64,000 bases of DNA from Clitoria ternatea (GCA_037962975.1 CM075676.1:29941001-30005000); one strand, 5' to 3'. Counted from the first letter of the stretch, positions 10,667 to 21,888 are shown. Notes: generated from the letters alone by a model not told the origin. Translations and numbers: made by a program.

Positions 10667-10972
10667 GTTTGATATCGACCAAATACTCCTCTGGTTCTCA
10701 AGGGAATATCTCTCACCATTCATAGAGGAGAAAAGATTGGTGTTGTTGGCCACACTGGAAGTGGGAAATCAACCCTCATTCAGGTGTTGTTTAGGTTGAT
10801 TGAGCCTTCAGCTGGGAAAATAATCATTGATGATATCAACATTTGCACTTTGGGCCTTCATGATGTAAGGTCTCGATTTGGAATCATTCCTCAAGATCCT
10901 GTCCTCTTTCAAGGAATAGTAAGAAGCAACATTGTCCCCCTTAGACTCTATTCCGAAGAAGAGATTTGGAAG
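10667..10972 (+). pseudogene. Captured exon of an ABCC-type (MRP) ABC transporter
   Basis: The exon lies between an acceptor GTGCAG and a donor AAG|GTACAT and is 306 bp, a whole number of codons. It encodes the start of the second nucleotide-binding domain of a plant multidrug-resistance-type transporter: YRPNTPLVLKGISLTI, a Walker A site GHTGSGKST (Arg is usual where His stands), then GLHDVRSRFGIIPQDPVLF with the Q-loop, and SEEEIWK. The signature motif and Walker B site of the parent gene are not present because only one exon was taken. An in-frame TGA is the second codon of the exon, at a position where Arg is usual. It is a transduplicated fragment, not a functional transporter. Confidence 0.88.
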
Positions 10973-11910
10973 GTACATATATATCAAAGAAGTCACGTGC
11001 TTGTTTGATTTTATAGTGTTTGTTCAATAAATCAGTTACAAAAAGACTTTATGGTATCAGTAAATAGTCAATATTACAAAAAGATAATGCTGCACATGCT
11101 CAAACAGAAGACACGGTCAATGAAAGCCAAATAAACACCAACTAGTCAAGAAAAAAAGTTGCAGAAGATATAGAGTTTCTGCTAATGTTTCCGTGTCTAA
11201 ACATCTATTTTTTTTAATGAAATCTTAAACTGTCATGCAAGTTTCTGTCATTGAGAATGTTCATTGGAAGGAACTGGGAATTCTTTTCTCTGTCTGGATC
11301 TTGGTACTTGCATTACAGATAGGAAAAGTCAGTGTCCAATTAACTTTTCAACTATTAATTTTAAGTTTTTCATTTTATTGGATGCATTTCAGTATTTTAC
11401 TTTTACCAGTAACTCCTGTTTTACATTTTATTGTGTGCTATGAGGCTCATTGGTCAACTTAGAAAGATGATAATTTATGCCTTTATTCTGAAACAGAATT
11501 ACGCAAAAACTTGCTCAGCAATATATTGGGTATTGAATCTACTGCAGGTAGATACTACTCCCTTCAATTTTGTTTATATGCCAACTTTAGTATTTGCCCA
11601 TCGATTAATATCTTTATGTTCCGATAAAATAAATAAGATAATTAAAGAATAAAGGAATATAATTGAAAAATATATATTAAATATTATCCTGGATTCCTAA
11701 TTGGAGATATATCTAAAACCAAATAAAAAGGTAAACTGGATAAATTAATAATTATATTGAAAATAAACAACTTTTTTAATCTTAATTAAATATGATCAAA
11801 TTCATATGATGATTATTTAATTAAAAAGGTAAGGTGGTAGCTTATAAGGAAATTTTAGAACCAAAACTATCAATATCATGGTGATTATTTCCTGTTATTG
11901 TCTTTCAGCT

Positions 11911-12052
11911 CCCCATGTACAGTAGGAACAACTTCATATGAGGCTATGCTTCTATACAAAGGGCGGAGAGTGATAGCATCTAAGGGAGATCAACAAACAA
12001 ATTGGAGAATACTACAGTTAGGCCACTACAAAGGACTTGTCTTGTACGCCTG
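11911..12052 (+). pseudogene. Possible second captured exon, unidentified
   Basis: After an acceptor-like TTTCAG at about 11909, one frame stays open for about 47 codons (SPCTVGTTSYEAMLLYKGRR to YKGLVLYA), with more balanced composition than the AT-rich surroundings. I do not recognise the family. It may be an exon from a host gene, like the ABCC exon, or chance. Flanking 10973-11910 and 12053-12430 look like AT-rich intron or filler sequence. Confidence 0.3.
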
Positions 12053-12431
12053 ATGTTGCATTATTTCACTTTTTCCTCATTTAAGCCATGCTTTATTTCA
12101 TACCCGTTTAGACTTTAATTATCAGTGTAGCTTTGGTTATAATATGTGTACTTGTTAAGATTTTTATTGCTATGCCATAAATACAGTTGACTTTAAATTA
12201 CTTGTTAAATAAAATGAATATAGTATATATTTTAACTTAATTATACTCAGATAAAATAAAATCAATGAACTTATATCAGATTTTTGCTTTAGCATTAAGA
12301 ATTTGATACATTTATTGGGCCTAGATTAATTTATTGGGCCTAGATTAATTTTATACTATTTAGTTTAAAAATTAGTTTATCATATTTAATACAGGTTTAC
12401 AAAATTAAAAAAATTAAAAATTTTAAAAAAA

Positions 12432-12735
12432 CCAACTATTGTCTGCGGTTATAGCTTTAAGCGCAGACATTGTGAGACTATTGTCTGCGGTTCCGCATCA
12501 CAACCGCAGACAATGTTTGCTTATTGTTTGCTTATTGTCTGCGGTTCCTCATCCCAACCGCTGACATTGTTTGACTATTGTCAGCGGTTCCGCGTTACAA
12601 CCGCTGACAATACATAACTAATGTCAGCGGTTTAAGCGCTGACGTTGTTTTTTGTGCTATTAATAGCGCCATTATTTTCTGCGCTTGTACCGCTGACAAT
12701 AGCTATTACGGAACCGCTGACAAAAGCCTTTTTTG
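12432..12735. repeat. CACTA 3' subterminal repeats
   Basis: At least nine short copies of GTCTGCGGTT, GTCAGCGGTT or their complements occur in 300 bp, in both orientations, ending just before the terminal TTGTAGTAGTG. Their counterpart is at 9660-9795. Confidence 0.8.
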
Positions 12736-12746
12736 TAGTAGTGTGA

Positions 12747-13395
12747 ACTCCAAATTAATACTCTCGTGAAGTTCTTTATTTGGGAGTTTTATAGCTTATA
12801 ATTTTGAGTCATCAATTCTTCAATTGAGATCTGACTCATAAACTCCGACACAAACAATTCACTCGGGTACGCCACAATCTAAGGCATTTTCACCCGAAAT
12901 TCCTCAGTCGGAAATATTTGAAGAGGAATTTCTATTTTAAAACCTCACTCTTAAAAGCTCTCACGAGAAAATCTCACTCAAAGTTTATTCAAAGTGATAA
13001 TCACCCAATGATACTGGGGGACAACATAAACGGTTTAACGAATATCTTGAGGAATGAACTCTCGTCTAAACGATCTCACAATCATTCCCCTTAAACCGTT
13101 CTTGTAACAATGATGTGTTCCCTCATCAGCGGTGACCTTATTATGAAATTCATCTTGCATGTATAAGTCTGGTATGTAGATTTTGTTTTACAATCCGATC
13201 TTCATTACTTAAAACCGGAATGATACAATACACATGCAATCCTTCTATTAAAGTTGTTTTTCACTAAACAAGAATGGAGGTAAAAAACTCTTTTATTGAT
13301 TAAATGAGAATTACAATTCGTGTAATAATCTGGAGCTGATCCCGGAGCACAGCGAATTTGAATCAGTAAAATGAAAAAGGAAACAGGGAAGGACG
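12747..13395. other. Tat element non-coding region, downstream (3') side of antisense gene 1
   Basis: No coding frame is supported. About 13265-13390 resembles 17770-17890, the sequence beyond the stop codon of antisense gene 2, with shared GGAGCTGATCCCGG-type sequence. The two antisense genes were therefore duplicated with their 3' flanks. The poly(A) site is presumably in this stretch on the minus strand. Confidence 0.5.
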
Positions 13396-15961
13396 CTACT
13401 TTCTCTGGCTTGAATCTTCTTCTTTCCCTTTACCTTTGCCTCCGACCTTGCCATCTTCAGTGCAAGAGCTCGTTCCTGTGATTATGGACTTCAGGAATGA
13501 AGGTCCCATTGATTGGCCTGCAGGTAAAGGAGCAAACTTATAAGGAGTGTTGGGCGGACTTTCATGACGCTTATCAACTATGGCCACCAGTTTCCCTTGA
13601 TGAAACTCATAGAACGGGTCAATACCATTCAGATTAAGTTTCACCTTGGGATTCCGGTATTGAATTTGACGAACAGCTAACCCAAAGGATTTCTTGACTG
13701 CCTGATCGCACATATCCACAGCCTCGTCAAATTCCGCTTTTGTGTCCGCCAACTTTGAGAGCAGCTCCTTCTCCTTACGCGACCAATCTTCGGTTCCTCG
13801 AGCATAAACAACTTTGACTTCCTTAAGTTCCTCTTCCAGCTTTGAAGAGCGTTCCTTCTCCGCACAAAAACCGGAGTGGAGGTCGGAATTGATTTTCTTT
13901 TGATCAGCTACTTGGGCCTCCAACTCCTTGGCAAGATGTTTTAGCCTGACAATTTCTTCATCCTTCTTATATCCTTCCTCTTTGGAAGCTTCTAATTTAC
14001 TTTCTAAACGAAGGATGGTTGCCTTGTCCTTAGCAGCAGCAACGCTAAGGTCATTAACCTTGCCAACCAACGAGCTCAGCCTCTCATTCTCTTCTAGAAG
14101 CTTGCGAACCGATCTTAAGAGCCCGGATAATTCTGCCAGGTGCTTCTGTCCGGCATCGCAAGCTTTGGCTACTTCATCGCTCATCAATGAGGGCTTCAGC
14201 TTGTACGGAGTCTCAGGAACGACCTCAGGAACAGAACCCTCGTATACCAGATATTGTGCAAGACCGGAGCTACTTTGAAGGGGGCGAGTAACTTTTGGTG
14301 CAAAGTAAGTCGTTATTGGCTTTGCACCATAGGTGATCCCGTCGCCAGGAGCATCCGGAGTGGACCCTGCATCCAGAGCGGATCTTTCCACTTTCTTTCC
14401 CTTTGAAGGCTCCGGATCAGCACTCTCACTTGAAATTTTTTGTTTTTTCGGAGAGGGTTGACGATCCGAGGTCCTTGAGGAACCGCGTTTTATAGTTTTC
14501 TTCTTTTCTCCGACCTTCTCAGCCACAACCTTCTCAGATCCGCCCTCCAGTAAGGGAATATCGTCACCAGCAGATGAGGTTAAAATAATGGTCTCCGCTG
14601 TGGCTTTCTTTGAATTCCGTTTCGCCTGAATGTGATTTTCAGCTACCACGGAATTCGCTCCAGCTTTGAGCCCCTTCAGTTTTTCCATCTCTGGAGACGC
14701 AGCTTCAATTTCAACTGCAAAACCAAGCAACACGATTAGAAATCAAATACTTCAAGGCATGATGCGATAAAATATGAATATTAGCAGGAAAATTACGCAG
14801 ATATTCCTCGCGGGTAGACCACGATCCTAACAAACGCCTGCAAGAGAAAAATTGATGCGAGGCGGTGTAAGATTGAAGGGCGGAAAGAACGGAAACTGAA
14901 GACGGGCTTAGTTCATCCTCCTCAGTGTAGTACGCCTGGGAGGTCAGCAAAAAGTGTTCATGCGTCCAAGCCACTGGGAACTTCGGAAGCCCATCTTCAG
15001 TTAACCAAAAAACTGACTTGTCAGGGTGAACGCTAATCTTCGTGAAATAGGACTTGAATGAATGTCCATCAACTTTGGCGGAGTCAGTGTACGCCTCAAA
15101 GTTGATAACCTTTGAGAGAGTCCGGAGGGATATCAAGCTCACTCCCCCCTTCTCTTTATTTGCACGACGGACCACTTGGGCAAAATAAAAGAGCATGGCC
15201 ACCGTCGGCTTGAAGTTGAAGTGCCCCCCAAGCACTTCAAGAGAGCGGACTAATCCCCATCCGTTGGGGTGAAGCTGTGAAGGAGCGCAGTCCAGGAATC
15301 TCAGAACCCCCATCTGAAACTTCGAAAGGGGAAACCGCACACCAAGGTTCAAAAATAAAAAGTCATACATATACAAGGACCTTTCGTCCGGGATATAACA
15401 AATTCGATCGGATGGCAACGGGGCTATCACCACGAAGCACTTCTTGTATTTATCCCTCTTGAAGACCGTGAAACGCGGCTCCAACTCCGCTCCCCCCTCT
15501 TGAGTATGAACTGATGCTATTTCACGAAACTCCTCAGCCACCCAGCTGAATGGGCGTTTCTGTTGGAATTTCACCCAATCTATCCGGTGTGCAACCACAT
15601 TGCAGAGGCCGGATTGGGTCTTCAAGATATGCTTCTCGGAAGGGGATTCCCCTTCAGACGACTTCCTCCCAGTAGCTTTCTTTGTCACCATTGTGAAAGC
15701 CTTGATGCTGCGATAAAATTCCACATCATCAGAGACATATAAATCCCCACTCTCGACACTCTCACTAGAGGAGGAAGACCCTGAAGAGGGTATAATCACC
15801 CTTCGCCTTTGATATTGCGACCCCTCCCTCTCTGTATTTCGTGATCTCGACTGAAGGATCACTGGAATCCTCCCACCATGAACGCTAGGGTTTTGAGTCA
15901 AAGCCCTTCCTCCTCTTCCTCTAGGGCCAACGCCACTGAAGCTAACACCCTTCCTAGGCAT
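13396..15961 (-). CDS. Antisense gene 1 of the Tat element (two exons; gypsy-type Transposase_28-like protein)
   Basis: Two exons, 15961-14797 and 14714-13396, with an 82-bp intron (donor CTGC|GTAATT, acceptor TTTTGCAG); joining keeps the frame and gives about 827 residues. Exon 1 has an N-terminal extension of about 90 residues, then a globular domain with YDFLFLNLGVRFPLSKFQMG, NGWGLVRSLEVLG and PTVAMLFYFAQVVRR, typical of the plant family annotated as putative gypsy type transposon (Pfam Transposase_28). Exon 2 is Lys/Glu-rich with a long coiled coil and a conserved tail around KLNLNGIDPFYEFHQGKLVA. An alternative start is the Met at 15691, which aligns with the start of antisense gene 2 (then about 737 residues). 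Such antisense ORFs are known in Tat elements; their role is not known. The intron is inferred from alignment of both copies. Confidence 0.8.
14715..14796 (-). other. Intron of antisense gene 1
   Basis: 82 bp, GT at 14796-14795 and AG at 14716-14715 on the minus strand. The homologous gene at 17.9-20.2 kb has an 88-bp intron at exactly the same codon position (after EEYL), in the same phase. Reading through instead gives divergent, unrelated tails. Confidence 0.75.
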
Positions 15962-16680
15962 TCTCAAATATTGAAAAGAGAAACTGAGAACGAAGGGAAA
16001 GTGGTTACCTTAGATAGTGAATTGAAATTCACAGAGGTGGATACGAAGAACTTCTTGGAACTTTCGTAGAGATTCGTCAAGGAAGCAAGAAGAAATGGTA
16101 ACTGAGATTGCCAAATATGCCTATATCAGGGCACCAAAATTTTTCAAATACCCACTAAACATAACCTGTCGTTTACCCCCAAACGACTCCCCGTTTAGTG
16201 GACCAAAATTGTCATTTAGTACATCAAGGCGCGAAAATGCCATCATTTTGTCACAGAGCCATCGAAATGGGCCTATTAAAACCAAATATTAGGCCCAACA
16301 AAACTATGCGTGACAGTTACTAAGACATGCGCACTTAATGCAATAATGGCGCGCCCACGTGAATTAAGGCATTAAATGTCCAATCATTAGAACCGTGGCC
16401 ACCATTACCCAAATACCAAGGGTTGCGAAATTCGATAAACTTCTGATATTTCCATTGTCGAATCCGCCCTTAAAATTTCATCACTACGGAACATGGTTCC
16501 CAGAACGGATATTTACACTTCGGTGCAAATCCGAAATCCAGACGTACTATGATCAATATAGCTCATATGAGCAAGTCAACTGCTTCCTCACATCAGCTAG
16601 GGGGCTAGTAGAGGTAAGACTCGGATTTCGGATGGAGCAAAAATTGGCAATTGAATCCGCACTCCCTTGATTGGAAAAAT
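15962..16680. promoter_or_regulatory. Upstream region of antisense gene 1
   Basis: About 700 bp before the antisense start, homologous in part to about 20470-20900 upstream of antisense gene 2 (shared GTTACCT, a TCGT-AGA-AGCAAG leader segment, and a CCCACGTGAATTAA-type block). A donor-like AAG|GTAACC on the minus strand at about 16001-16008, and GAG|GTAACT at about 20480-20486, suggest a 5' exon and intron in both genes. The CACGTG at about 16360 and its counterpart near 20850 are G-box-like. No ORF here is convincing. Confidence 0.45.
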
Positions 16681-16683
16681 TCA

Positions 16684-17440
16684 CCAGGACGGATGATCTC
16701 AATCACTTATTCAGTGATTCGATGATGTAACTCCTGGTACGAAGAACTCCAATAATCACACCAGGACGGATGATCTCAATCACTTATTCAGTGATTCGGT
16801 GACGTAACTCCTGGTATGAAGAACTCCAATAATCATTCCAGGACGGATGATCTCAATCACCTATTCAGTGATTCGACGATGTAACTCCTGGTATGAACAA
16901 TTCTCATCATCATTCTGAAAGTATTCACTCAATCCGTATTCCTACGATTGAAAAATGTCTCCAGGATGGATTATCTAAATCACTTAATCTGTGATCTGAC
17001 GATGTAACTCTTGACGATGTGTACTTTTCCAGAACGGATAACCTCAGTCACCCATTATGTGATATGATGATGTAACTCCTAACGCGGTGTACCTGCCCAG
17101 GACGGATGATCTCAATCACCCATGCTGTGATCTGACGATGTAACTCCTGGCGCCATACACACCCAAAGGACGGATGATCTCAATCACCTAATATGCGACC
17201 TGATGATGTAGTTCCTGGTATCGTACACATCCCCAAGACGGATGATCTCAATCACTTATGAAGTGATTTAATGATAAAACACCTGGCATGATCAATACTC
17301 ATAATCATCTTTATGATGGAAAATTCCGAAAGTCAGTCCGCACTTTCGCTTTCTAGTGGTATTCTCCCAGGACGGATACTCTTTATCACCTATTCTGTGA
17401 TACAACGACGTAACTCCTGGTGTAGAAAAAACTCCCATCA
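16684..17440. repeat. Tandem array of a ~70-bp hairpin repeat (about nine units)
   Basis: Units begin near 16687, 16762, 16837, 16961, 17030, 17096, 17165, 17233 and 17367, each close to CCAGGACGGATGATCTCAAT, then an inverted repeat AATCAC...GTGATT around TTATTCA, and GATGATGTAACTCCTGG. The outer CCAGGA and TCCTGG also pair, so each unit can fold as a nested hairpin. Two further units lie after pol at 8.9-9.0 kb. Period varies from 66 to 135 bp. Function unknown; placement between the two antisense genes suggests a promoter or enhancer array, an inference only. Confidence 0.8.
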
Positions 17441-17891
17441 TCATCCTTATGATAAAGGACTCAAACACCACTTCCTTGCAGTTCCCTAAACTTGGAACAA
17501 TATTATCATCTCCTGTAAGAATATTACGGATTAGAAGCAGTCATCCGTCCTGTTACACTACTTTGCTAAACAGCGGATCGACCCATCTTTCCCCAAAAGA
17601 ATTAAGGATCACGCCCCAAAGACAGGCACCTTCTTCTTAATACACACTTGGGGACATGTATATATTTATCCGTTCTAAATTTTATTCGTTGTTTAATCTT
17701 CCGAGGCTATTATTTCAATCCGGCCTTAAGATTAATTATACAGAACGGATTAGAAACGATTTAAATATACATGAAACGACGAAGACAAATTTCTTCAATC
17801 AAAACTCATTCATTGAAATGAAATTACATACAATAGTTTAAAATCCGGAGTTGATCCCGGTACACAACTATACATGTAGATGAAAACAAAA
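17441..17891. other. Spacer between repeat array and antisense gene 2 stop
   Basis: No supported gene. The right half is the 3' flank of antisense gene 2, similar to 13265-13390. Short frames at 17449-17841 on the + strand have no recognisable content. Confidence 0.45.
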
Positions 17892-20166
17892 CTACTGAGG
17901 AGGAATCTGTTCTTCAATCTTTTGTGCCTCTTCAGCACTGGGCTCTTGTGCTCCTTCCTTTAGAACCTCCGCAGGAGTCTCGCCTCCAGGAGCCTCAGCC
18001 CTTTCTTCAGAAGAGGGAACCTCGGACGCAGGAAAGACGTAGTCAGGTCCCATGGATTGACCCTCAGGAAGAGGAGCCAAACCATATAAGGACGTCGGTG
18101 GATCTTCGTGACGACCATCCACCACTGCGACTAACTTTCCCTCATGGAATTCATAGTACGGATCCATCCCATAAAGGTTAAGTTTCACAGTGGGATTGCG
18201 GTAGAAGACTTGGCGTATGGCTAGGCTGAAGGACTCTTCAACAGCCCGGCTGCATATGTCAACAGCTTCTTCTCTCTCAGCTTTCGCTGTAGCCAATTCT
18301 CCCCGCAACTTAGACAGCTCCTCACTGGATATCTCGGGCTCCACTTTCCTAGCCTTCAGTCCCTCTATCTCAAGAAGGAGCTTCTTCTCCCTTTGAGACC
18401 ACTCCTCAGCATCAGCCTTATTTTTATCCTGGCTGCTGCGGAGTTCTTCCTCCTTCTCTGCCACTTTGCCTTCCAAGTTTTTAAGATCGCCTTTGAGCTT
18501 GAGATTCTCTTTAGTTATGAGATCCCCAAACTCCTTAGACTTGTTAAGACGATCTTCCATTAACTTCAATGCGGCTTTGTCCTTGTCTGAGGAAAGGTTG
18601 AGCTCTTCTAATTTGTCACTTAGCTCCTCAACCTTGTCGACGTTCTTAGCCAACTCACTGACGGAAGATAGCAATCCAGCAAGTTCGGCTAGCTGCCACC
18701 TTCCGGCCTCACACGCTTCTTCAATTTCTTTAACACTAAGCGTAGGCCGGAGTTTATACATCGGTGGTGGAAGAGTGGCAGGAGTAGAACCTTCGTAGGA
18801 GAGGAAGGGGGTGAGAAACGAGGTCGTTGGGAAGGAGGTCGGCCCTGATCCAGAAACCCCAGCAGCAGTGCCTTTATTGAGACCGGAGGAAGCACCAATC
18901 CCTTCCGAGGTTTCAACGGCTTTATCCTCCGAAGTCCTTTGCTTCTTGGACTGACGCTTCGAAGGATCATTCTGGATCTTTCTTCTCCTCTCAGTAACTG
19001 GAGGCTGACCCGAGGCTGCGCCAACATCGGACGTACCGCCCTCAACCAATGGGATGTCCCCTTCAGCATCCGAGGTCAAGATGATTACCTCAGGACGATC
19101 CTTAGTTGAGGGCCTGGGCTTCACCTCATTTTCATGAGTAACAGATTTACCAGCCGCCTTGAATTTCTTCAATTTGTCCATTTCTGGAGTTTGCTGTTCT
19201 ATTTCACCTACATGAACAAACACAAGATGTCAGCAACTACAAATATTTTATACATATTTGATAAAGGAGAAAAGATAGAATAAAACGAGAAGTACGTAAA
19301 TATTCCTCCCGGACTCCGCTTGAGCTACTTAGCAGACGCCTACACGAAAAGACGTGACGACCTGTAGTGTGCGATTCAAGTGCGAACAACACTCTCGACG
19401 TCTCACGTGACAGATCAGATTGATCAGTGTAGTACGCGTGTGAGCTCAAGAGGAAATGTTTGTGTGTCCAACTCAGGGGAAATTTGTCAACGTCCTCTTC
19501 ATCCTTCCAAAATTTTGGATTGCCCTTCTTAATGGAGATGCGGGTAAAGTAAATCTTGAAGGACTTCCCGTCAACCTTGGCAGAATCTGTATAAGACTCA
19601 AAGTTCACAAAGGAACAGAGAGTCCGGAGAGTCACCAGACCAACTCCGCCCTGCTTGTTTGCTCTCCGAACTACCTGAGTGTAGTAGAACAGCATCGCTA
19701 CAGTTGGCGTGAAATTGAAATGTTCACCAAGGACCTCCAGAGCCCGGATGAGGCCCCAACCATTGGGATGAAGTTGAGAGGGTGCACAGTTTAGGAACTT
19801 CAGGACGCCCATCTGGAGTTCGGTTAGAGGAAAACGAACTCCCAGATTATGGAAAATAAAGTCATACATGTATACAGAGCGGTCATTAGGGACGACGTGG
19901 CATATCCGCTCTGTCGGAAGTGGTGCATAAACCCTATACCACTTCTTTGTCTCTTCATCCGTACTCAAAGTAAACCTCGGCTGGATCCGGGATCCCTCCT
20001 CATCCGCATGTCGGGAGGCCAATTCCTTAAACTCACTAGACACCCAGCAGAAAGGCCATTTAGCCTGAACCTCCTCCCAATTTAGACTCGAAGCAACTAC
20101 GCTGTAGAGACCTTCTGCTGTTTTCGAAATGGCGCTATCTCCAGAAGATCCTTCTCCAGTTGCCAT
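17892..20166 (-). CDS. Antisense gene 2 of the Tat element (two exons; paralogue of antisense gene 1)
   Basis: Exons 20166-19296 and 19207-17892, with an 88-bp intron (donor TTAC|GTACTT, acceptor TGTAG), give about 728 residues. Residues ~20-290 align through their length with antisense gene 1: WPFCWVSSEFKELA, YDFIFHNLGVRFPLTELQMG, NGWGLIRALEVLGEHFNF, FSCRRLL. The second exon is a Lys/Glu-rich coiled coil with the same tail motif (KLNLYGMDPYYEFHEGKLVA) and an acidic, Pro/Glu-rich C-terminus. It starts at MATGEGSSGD; upstream (about 20290-20400) a decayed version of the N-terminal extension of gene 1 is still readable but has stop codons. Both exons are open with no lesion, unlike gag-pol in the same element. 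Function unknown. Confidence 0.82.
19208..19295 (-). other. Intron of antisense gene 2
   Basis: 88 bp with GT-AG ends on the minus strand, at the same codon position and phase as the intron in antisense gene 1. Splicing joins EEYL to EIEQQTPEM, parallel to EEYL-LEIEAASPEM in gene 1. Confidence 0.75.
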
Positions 20167-21138
20167 TGGAAATATCTAGACCGAACTCCTTAATCTACGA
20201 TAAGAAATAAAATGTCGTCAGAAAGTTGCAATCATTACTCACTGCATTTTGAAAGCAATTACAATCAGAGGGCGACTCTGAGAAGGGAAAGATCACTTCC
20301 CGCAGTGAGTAAGACCCCCTTTCTGAGCGACGCGGTTCAGTCTTAGGAAGAATCACAAGGATTCTTCCCCACGACTATTAGGGTTGAGGGAAACTGATTC
20401 CCCCCCCTTTAGATGAAGCCTACTTTCTATAACTACGAGTAGCAAGTCAAAGCGAAACTAAAGCGACAAGGAAAAGATAGTTACCTCAGATGACAGTGAT
20501 GAATTTGAGGAACGAAGAAACCCTCGCAATGTAGATGATAAACTTCCTTGCAAAATTTCTGCAGAGTTTCGTTGAGAAAGCAAAAGCAAGTGGAACCCAG
20601 AATCCACTAAGTATTCCTTTTATAGGAAACAAAGAGGACCGGTTACCTCCTCTTGAAGTTGTGTCGTTCTCGATAAAACGTACCTGTTCACAAGCGAAAC
20701 GACACAACCGTTCCAAATTCTTGGGCGCCAAAACGATAGCAACTCAGCAAAGGGCTATCCACTGGGCCCAAAAGTTTTGAAAACTTCAGGCCCATTAAGC
20801 CCAAAACGACGGTTAATAAGATTTTCATCTCAGACACAATAATTGCCTGCCCACGTGATTAAAAGCATTAATGTCTAATCATGCAACGCAATTTACGCTT
20901 TACAGCCGTTACACGAACTTCAAGAGCTTTCAATTCCAATAAACTCTTGAAATTCTCACACAACAAATCTTTGTCTGAATCCGTTGTGACAGTACCGAAA
21001 GGTCTTTTCTATTAAAATCAGAGCGGTTCTTTACGAATGACAACAGATGCTAAGGAACTGTTACACACGTAAGCTTACCGATATTAAGACCTCTCGCAGG
21101 TTGAGTAGCTTATGTGAACAACTATTCAGTCCCTCACA
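20167..21138. promoter_or_regulatory. Upstream region of antisense gene 2
   Basis: About 970 bp between the antisense start and the polypurine tract. It contains the decayed N-terminal extension (about 20290-20400), a candidate 5' splice donor near 20480, and leader-like sequence similar to that upstream of gene 1. No other gene is seen. Confidence 0.5.
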
Positions 21139-21154
21139 CAAGCTAGGGGACATA
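21139..21154 (+). other. Polypurine tract, Tat element
   Basis: AAGCTAGGGGACATA immediately precedes the 3' LTR, the place where plus-strand priming occurs in LTR retrotransposons. The purine run is short but in the expected position. Confidence 0.6.
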
Positions 21155-21888
21155 TGATCCGGTCTCAATACCGGTATCCGATCTGCTATACATATTTCAA
21201 CATCTTTGATAAGACATCTACGTGTAACCGGTGTCATCGGTATACATCCGGATTGTAATTCCGTATCAGGCGTTCTCCCTAAACCGGTTGTTCAGGATAA
21301 CACCATGACATCGGATAATACACACGTCACTGTGCAAAAGACAAGGATTGTTGCTACAGGGATCGATCAATAATTCCCTGCACTACGAGCCAAATTCTGC
21401 TCACGGGAATGGTCAACTTGTTCCCTAATCCTAGCATACATTCTCTATGCTCAATATAAAATAGCCACTTGACCCAATCATGCAGGTAAGTGCGCAATAT
21501 AATAATGCTAATGGGAGTTGGTGGTTCCCCACCAACGAGTCCTCGTTAATCGAGCCAATCAGGTATATGAACTAACTTCATGATTGAAGTTGGGGGGGGT
21601 TCTTCTTCAGCTCTTTTACGACTGATTCCTCTCTGAATACATTCCTTACTTGGAATATAATCACTGACTTGAGCGTCGGAGAATCTTTGCAGGTGACACC
21701 ACCATTCGCCCACTTCAACGCGTTAGGTCGGTGTAAAGGATCTCCAAGACGCCCAATCCGCTTTCTTCACCCAAAGACAACGGATATATACATCGGATAC
21801 ACATACATCCGGTCTACTAGACGGTATTGACATACTATTCGTGACTGGCTTGAGATCGGATCTATTGACCCCGGTCCAGGACAGATCA
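21155..21888 (+). repeat. 3' LTR of the Tat element (734 bp)
   Basis: Matches 2454-3190 with about seven base differences (for example T/C at the 32nd base) and a G-run two or three bases shorter. It ends ACAGATCA and is followed by the GATTG duplication. Confidence 0.93.

Larger units (their letters stand above)
9630..12743. mobile_element. Non-autonomous CACTA transposon carrying host-gene sequence, nested in the Tat element
   Basis: It starts CACTACAACACAAA and ends in the complement of CACTACTACAAAAA, with 3-bp target duplications TGA at 9627-9629 and 12744-12746. CACTA termini and a 3-bp duplication define En/Spm elements. Both subterminal regions contain many short inverted copies of GTCTGCGGTT or GTCAGCGGTT, the usual sites for CACTA-encoded DNA-binding protein. 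No transposase is readable inside. It carries an ABCC-transporter exon and perhaps another exon, so it is a gene-capturing (transduplicating) element. Removing it restores CTGAACTCCAAA, matching neighbouring repeat units. Confidence 0.88.
2454..21888 (+). mobile_element. Complete Ty3/gypsy LTR retrotransposon, Tat lineage
   Basis: The element starts TGATCCGG and ends ACAGATCA between perfect 5-bp target duplications GATTG (2449-2453 and 21889-21893). The empty site is visible in arm C at about 47300-47320. Layout on + strand: LTR, primer site, gag-pol (protease, reverse transcriptase, RNase H, a second RNase H, integrase), repeat block, an inserted CACTA element, two antisense two-exon genes, polypurine tract, LTR. 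The order RT-RNaseH-second RNaseH-integrase and extra antisense ORFs are known marks of the plant Tat group (Ogre, Retand and relatives). Length is 19.4 kb, or about 16.3 kb without the nested CACTA. The two LTRs differ at about seven bases by eye, so insertion is fairly recent. Gag-pol has a frameshift and a nonsense codon, so this copy is probably not autonomous. Confidence 0.92.

Noticed and set aside
10784..11008. ABC transporter as a functional host gene
   Set aside because: Only one exon is present, with a stop in its second codon, inside a CACTA element with clear ends and target duplication.
16684..17440. CRISPR-like array
   Set aside because: Units are diverged, spacers are not unique sequence, and the context is a plant retrotransposon; it is a eukaryotic tandem repeat.
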